From NCBI GenBank assembly GCA_022036555.1, contig CM039133.1:3971184-4035183 (forward strand): DNA of 64,000 nucleotides, in the 5' to 3' direction. A program made the translations under genes and the position numbers. Positions 59,391 through 64,000 of the stretch are shown one piece after another (within the stretch, counting starts at the first letter, position 1; the number at the start of each line of letters is the position of its first letter). The notes beneath the pieces are model-generated. The model did not search any database. It was not told where the DNA came from and saw only the letters and a list, made by a program, of their open reading frames with translations. Origin of the DNA: Microstegium vimineum. Taxonomy: Eukaryota > Streptophyta > Magnoliopsida > Poales > Poaceae.

Positions 59391-60042
59391 AAATTAACCA
59401 AGAAATTGTTAGTAGCAAAAGTGCCTCAGCGGGGTCTATGGTTCTTGATATCTTCTTTGCACCGAGTTGTTGCTTCAGGAGTTTAGCTGACCAGGACCCA
59501 ATGTTTTCTAGGATCATCTCCTCCTGCATGATGTTAACCTGTGATGCTTTGTGAAGCTCCAGCAGAGACTCTGTATCATTTAGACTTCCTTGTATTGAAT
59601 CATGAAAACTGGATTCTTCCCTGAACTGAGCCAATCCGTCTGCACACAGCACAACACAACGAATCTGGAATCTGAATGCGATTTAGAATTTAAACAATGC
59701 AGAAGACAGCGCCTTTGAGAATCTTACTTACCGGAGGAGACGTCATCCATGCATACGCAGGAGACGGAATGCCATTGCACACGTGGTCAAGTCCAGCATT
59801 ATCTCCTCGTCATTGGCCAGCCAGGACCTACAGTTTAATTACAGTTATAAAGAACTATATATATATATATATATATATAACAAAATAAAGCAGGTTCATT
59901 TCTTGGTCAGCTAGGACATACGCATATGCCTTGTCAAGTATACTGTTTATATCACTGGAAAAGCTCCCAGAGATCCCAGTCTTTTCTAAAGCATCCACCA
60001 TACGAAGCTGGGTGTGTAAGTTCCCTGGATACGCTGTTGGAA
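57722..60042 (-). pseudogene. KSL: Second kaurene-synthase-like gene, broken (exons 3-10)
   Basis: Exons homologous to KSL1 exons 3-10 lie at 60042-59922, 59827-59732, 59639-59425, 59332-59220, 59129-59034, 58905-58690, 58600-58459 and 58342-57722. The encoded protein would be a class I diterpene synthase with DDLFD (in VTDDLFDVAGS), NDLQSYERE and Ile in GLGPIVL, and it has 12 extra C-terminal residues compared with KSL1. Lesions: a 2-nt deletion in exon 4 makes TGA shortly after LLRMHG; the intron 7 donor has lost a G (CTGGAGAGTCAGG against CTAGAGAGGTCAGG in KSL1), so no GT remains in phase; intron 5 begins with GC instead of GT, which can be tolerated. Exons 1 and 2 are not in the window: homology stops in intron 2 at about 60100, where an LTR begins. 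Functional protein is not expected. Confidence 0.92.
59358..59390. repeat. (AT)n microsatellite in KSL2 intron 5
   Basis: About 16 AT units in the position where KSL1 intron 5 has a shorter AT tract (43081-43092). Confidence 0.9.
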
Positions 60043-60103
60043 CTGCAAAAATTGAACATGTTATAACCAGCGCAGTTCAGAACTAGTGTCTCTTATTCAG
60101 TTT

Positions 60104-61200
60104 TGTTGACACAAAAAGCGTCAGATCAGTGAACACCTCGAGCTATTACCCAAAGCTCGATGTCGAGGGCGTACCAGTCGATTTGACCAATCAATCGACA
60201 AAGATGATAACTAGAACAAACTGAACGAGACGACAGCGATGCGCCCGGACGTCAAGGCTCAGATTGATCAGGGGTAACTAGAGCAGAGCTAGACGAGGCA
60301 AACAGCGATGCGCCGGATTGCCAAAGCCTAGAGGTACTCCCACGCGGAACTAGCAAGGATTTGACGGAGATCAGGATGATGCAGCCCGTCGAAAACTTGA
60401 ACAACTCGTTGAAAACTATAGCTAATGCGGTAAAAGGTAAATTGCGATAAAAAGTAGAATAAGATAAAATTGTTTTGTTTTGAATTGGATTGATTCTTTT
60501 TTTTATTCCATAGCCCTCGGGCACATATTTATACTCCTGCATGGAGAGTTGTACAAAGACACGACACATATCCTTCCTAGAACAAAATACTACTTTAAAG
60601 GAAACTGACTCGCGCAGGAGCCGGATAACAATATTTATTTCCTAAACAAACACACATATTTTAAAGGAAAATAAGCGACCCATGCAAGAGTCGGACTCAA
60701 ACTACTATAATAATACGGGCACAAGACGCCCGTTTCCTTATACTTCTTTTCGATGGAAACTTTCCATCGGCAGACCCCTTCAATCCGCACCTTCCTTCTT
60801 GCCACTTGTAATCCTCCGCTGCCGCCAAGTGCTAAGTCACGCCCATCGGCATCGGCAATACTTTCCCGATCGGCAATCGGCAGCATCTCTGTCGGCAATC
60901 GGCAATGAGCCCTTATCGGCAATCGGCAACGAGCCCTTATCGGCAATCGGCAACCATCCTCCATCAGCAATCGGCAAGCCATCGGCGATGACTTTTCATC
61001 GGCAATCAGTTTCAGCAAGACTTCACCGATTAACTTGTCGGCAAAGCTCATCAGCTTCCATCGGCAACGCACTTGGTCTTCCTGCAGCACTTTCTCATCG
61101 GCAACATCGGCTCAAAAATCCTCCCGATGCCTGATGGAGAACAGCTACTGACCAGTCAAGCCTTGGCCCATTTGACACGTGTCGAAAAACGGTGTTAACA
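60104..61200 (-). mobile_element. LTR (3' LTR of a minus-strand retrotransposon) in KSL2 intron 2
   Basis: On the minus strand the segment begins TGTTAACACCGTTTTTCGAC and ends TTTTTGTGTCAACA, a TG...CA unit of 1097 bp with short inverted ends. Just outside the start (61201-61215) the minus strand reads AAACTGGGGGGCATG, a G-rich tract that fits the polypurine tract preceding a 3' LTR. The interior of the element therefore extends to the right, beyond the window. A minisatellite of TCGGCAATCGGCAA units lies at 60860-60975. The 5' LTR, primer-binding site and target duplication are not in view. Confidence 0.65.
60860..60975. repeat. TCGGCAA-based minisatellite in the LTR
   Basis: About three 30-bp units contain TTATCGGCAATCGGCAA with the linker GAGCCC, and degenerate ATCGGCAA units flank them on both sides. 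Similar CATCGGCA motifs continue through the interior of the retroelement. Confidence 0.85.
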
Positions 61201-61461
61201 CATGCCCCCCAGTTTCGGAGCTTATAATATTTTACGTGCCGAAATTCTCTCTACTGTAGCCGTTGCTGTAGCCGTTACCTCCGAGATAGACGTACGGCTT
61301 CCTCGATCCCCGCGTGTGAAACTGCAATTTAATAATATAATCCCTCGATTGTAGCACAAACAGTTGCAAACCACCTCGATCACCGCGCGTATCTACCGCG
61401 GGCTTCTCCACATTCCTGCATAATGTGAAACAGAACCCCAAAATGCCCCTGAGCAGGCTTA

Positions 61462-61470
61462 TAAAAGTTA
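61462..61470 (+). promoter_or_regulatory. Putative TATA box of the PMD gene
   Basis: CTTATAAAAG lies about 155 bp before the likely start codon at 61623 and is followed by a CT-rich leader. It suggests that the antisense PMD gene has its own promoter inside the retroelement. Confidence 0.45.
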
Positions 61471-61622
61471 TCGGGGTCCACACTACTTTTCACCTTGAGT
61501 CCACTTTCACTTTCACCTTCCTGCCGTCGTCTTCAACATCCAACCGCTCCGAAGAACACGAACTCGAGCAACAGTACTCTCCCGCAATCCAAGGACGAAC
61601 TGCAAGTACTCCCTCGACTCCG

Positions 61623-63950
61623 ATGGCAATCCAAGTTGACATCCCCAAGGTGAAACCTATTTCCTTCCCAATCCAACCTTCTGCTGGTACTTTTCTCGCA
61701 CAAATCTGGATCTATCCCCGTTCCTTCTCTGATTTTTCCTCTTCTTTCTTTCAAACTCTAGGAGTTGTACAACAAAGTAGTGATTCCACTTACTGGTTCC
61801 ACCTTTAGCTGTTTAGGCCCCATGGGTAATCCAGATCCCAGTTACATAATCAATGCAGAAACCAACCGAATCCCCTTCAGATCTGAATGTTTCGGTTTAG
61901 GACTATGGAAGGATGTTTTCCGATCATGGCCCAAGCCCACTAAGGGGTGGAAAAATTGGTATCTCAGGGTTGCTAGGGCGCAACAAGTTTACTGGCAAGA
62001 GCGCAGCTTGGACCAATGTATCAGGCTTTCCATTGCCGATATAGAGAAGAACGAGAACATGTTGATAGCTGCTTCTTACTTTTGGTCAGACACCTTGAAT
62101 GCTTTCTTATTCCGACATGGACTAGCCACCCCCACTCTTGCCGATGTCCACATGCTGACTGGCCTAGACGTCTCCTCTGCCGATACCTTCTCCTTATTCA
62201 ATAGGAAAGCTGAGCACAGAGTAAACACTCGGAACATCGGCGGTTGGACGGGTTACATTCTGGAATACCAGAAAACGGGATCGGTAAACCAGAGAGAACA
62301 TGCCACCTTCCTGAACAAGTGGCTGGACAAGTTCATTTTCTGCGGTAGGGCAGTTGGACCTACAACCATGTATCCTCCAGCAGCTGAGCTGCTTGCCGAT
62401 GGGACAAGACTCCCCTGGGCAGATATCTTCTAGGATCGGTATACCGTCTTCTCCATCAAGTATCCCAGAAGTTGCTGCTAGGTGAACACATCGGCAACCT
62501 TGGAGGCCCCTGGTGGTTTATCAATATGTGGCTGAACGCACATATGCAGAAAGTACTTCAACTTGACCTGTTCGCTCAACGTTTCCCGAGAGACATACCA
62601 GAAGACCACCAGTGTGGGGAAGATGAATCGGCAACTCGCCCTCCACTCAACTTTGGAGAGGCCACTATAGTGCTGCCAGGGACCGATGCCGATGCAGAGC
62701 AATTCGGTCTATTTTTTTAGAAGTTTTACAATGGAATTCCTGCCACAGAACGGCTCTGGTGGCCATATGCCGATTTAGATAACCAGTTCCCATTGCTATT
62801 TAATCTCACCGATGGGAACGTGCCTGAGAACCAGATAATGACGAAGGCCAGCATCACTCCTCGAGCTATCCCAGTGAATATCTTTGGATCGGGAAAGAAC
62901 GCCCCTCCATCATTTGAGTTTTACTACCCATCGGTAGCGGCAAGACAACTGGCGTTCGGCCAACTGCCGATCAAACTTTGTTACTCCAAGGTAGTGCAGC
63001 CCAGGCAGACATTCTCCAGTGCTCTAGACTGGAATAAGGTTGTCAACCTTCCTGCCGATGCCGATGTATCAGATCTTGACTTGTCCTCCTGGTCACCAAC
63101 TTCCTTTATTACAAACGAGTACAAGTCTTGGTGGCAAGAATGGAGGTGTCAACTGTTCGCCAAATCGTCGCACTACTATCGGCACATGATCGATGCCGAT
63201 CACATTATCCCCGACGACGCAGTAAGTCCTCATTCCGATGCATTCCTTACTTTTACCTTCGCCATCTGTATTTAACCTTCTTGCGTTGACAGGTTGATGA
63301 CCCGATTCCTCCGATGAGCAAAAAGCGGCAAGCCCTTCAAGCTTCGAATGATGAGTCCCGTATCACTCATTGGCAATAAAGCTCCCTCACTAGCTGCCTT
63401 CATCCCTCGACAGGTACCCACACCGACACCTGCAAAAGCCAAGGCTACATCGGCGCTGCTGCTGCCCTGACGCGGGTGTTTGCAGTAAACTCATCTTCAC
63501 TCATACCGATTATATACTGTTTAATCGACAACATTTATTTCGTATAACTTGCATTGAATATTTTCAGGCTATGAGGTCATCGGCAACTGCCCAAGCAAAC
63601 AAGCACCTCCAAGTTCGGTTGCCGATGCCCCCAGTCCTCGTCGAAACGGGCTGGATCTTCTTCCGCTACCGTGCCAAGGAAGAAGAGCCGTTTGAGGCTG
63701 GCTAGCCCATCTTCGTCATCGGCACAAGCCGCACCACCAACTGTCGACGCGTCATCGGCGGAAACTCCAACGGCTCCCATCCTAGATCAACCGATGGATG
63801 ACGTCTTCGGTCAGGAGACAGTCCCATCTGCTGCAGCGGCAGAGGCGGTATCGCATCGGCACCATCAGCCGAAGCTCCCAATGACGAAACACCCTTATTG
63901 GCGGAGGCGGCATCGGCATCGGCCCATCAGCTGATATCCCTGATGAGGCG
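61623..63950 (+). pseudogene. Plant mobile domain (PMD, aminotransferase-like) gene, antisense in the retroelement
   Basis: A short first exon (61623-61649, MAIQVDIPK) is followed by a GT-AG intron, and exon 2 starts at 61762 (ELYNKVVIPLTG). The domain shows FGLGLWKDVFRSWP, WKNWYLRVARAQQ, ATPTLADVHMLTGLDV and, after breaks, LGGPWWFINMWLNAHM and the WWPYADLDNQFPLLF segment. Introns continue at 63222-63292. A 1-nt frameshift gives a stop at 62431-62433 (next reading LGSVYRLLHQVSQKLLLGEH), and an in-frame TAG lies at 62718-62720. PMD proteins are found both as host genes and as transposon cargo; their biochemical role in transposons is not known. The opposite orientation to the LTR suggests an additional antisense ORF of a Ty3/gypsy Tat-like element. 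Confidence 0.7.
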
Positions 63951-64000
63951 ACCTCACCCACTGCAGCAGCCGAAGCAACATCAGTATCGGTATCGTCAGC

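Noticed and set aside
59423..59425. GC donor of KSL2 intron 5 as an inactivating mutation
   Set aside because: GC-AG introns are a known minor but functional class, so this alone would not inactivate the gene; other lesions do.
60104..61200. Interpreting the LTR as a 5' LTR of a plus-strand element
   Set aside because: Sequence after 61200 has no TGG-starting primer-binding site, while the minus strand shows a G-rich polypurine-like tract at the right place. The minus orientation fits better, although not proven.

Overview
The window is plant nuclear DNA, almost certainly from a panicoid or related grass. It has long introns with GT-AG borders, AT-rich intergenic DNA with GC-rich exons, grass-type CACTA (En/Spm) transposons whose subterminal repeats read TTTAGTCCCGGTTGG, grass MITEs and a monocot-style diterpene synthase family. 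One 100-N assembly gap lies at 16618-16717. I cannot name the species.

Layout. From 1 to 6416 lies the 5' part of a CACTA element on the minus strand (decayed TNP2 transposase, plus a large inverted repeat). From 6723 to 11869 is a complete but internally deleted CACTA element (target duplication TCC). At 12307-12862 is a small CACTA derivative (TSD TCA). From 13 to 18.6 kb are remnants of hAT and PIF/Harbinger transposon genes, the assembly gap and a Tourist-type MITE. From 18893 to about 36985 is one nearly full-length CACTA element on the minus strand, in transcription order GRF zinc-finger/membrane protein, TNP2, Transposase_24-like protein and Ulp1-like protease. About 6 kb of foreign DNA is inserted in its middle, and all of its large genes are broken. 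From 37 to 40.3 kb are duplicated promoter-like fragments, a 765-bp CACTA derivative (TSD AAG) and a LINE fragment.

The biological core is 40-60 kb, the remains of a diterpenoid biosynthetic gene cluster. It holds (1) a broken copy of a kaurene-synthase-like (KSL) promoter and 5' end at about 40.03-40.26 kb; (2) a complete 10-exon KSL gene on the plus strand (41350-44745), predicted 817 residues with DDLFD and NDLQTYERE metal-binding motifs; (3) an intact two-exon CYP85-clan cytochrome P450 on the minus strand (52613-54189, 485 residues); (4) the first three exons and promoter of a copalyl-diphosphate-synthase-like (CPS, class II) gene, also minus, ending about 250 bp before the P450 start codon; (5) a second KSL on the minus strand (57722-60042) with intact-looking motifs but a 2-nt deletion, a lost splice donor and no exons 1-2. 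CPS makes copalyl diphosphate from GGPP, KSL converts it to a diterpene hydrocarbon, and the P450 is a candidate to oxidise that product. So the locus looks like a pathway module in which KSL1 and the P450 remain usable while CPS and KSL2 have decayed.

From 60104 to the window end is the 3' LTR and part of the interior of a minus-strand LTR retrotransposon, inserted in intron 2 of KSL2. It carries a plant-mobile-domain (PMD) gene in antisense, itself broken by a frameshift and a stop. All coordinates of exons were derived by hand from splice consensus, reading frame and comparison of the two KSL copies.
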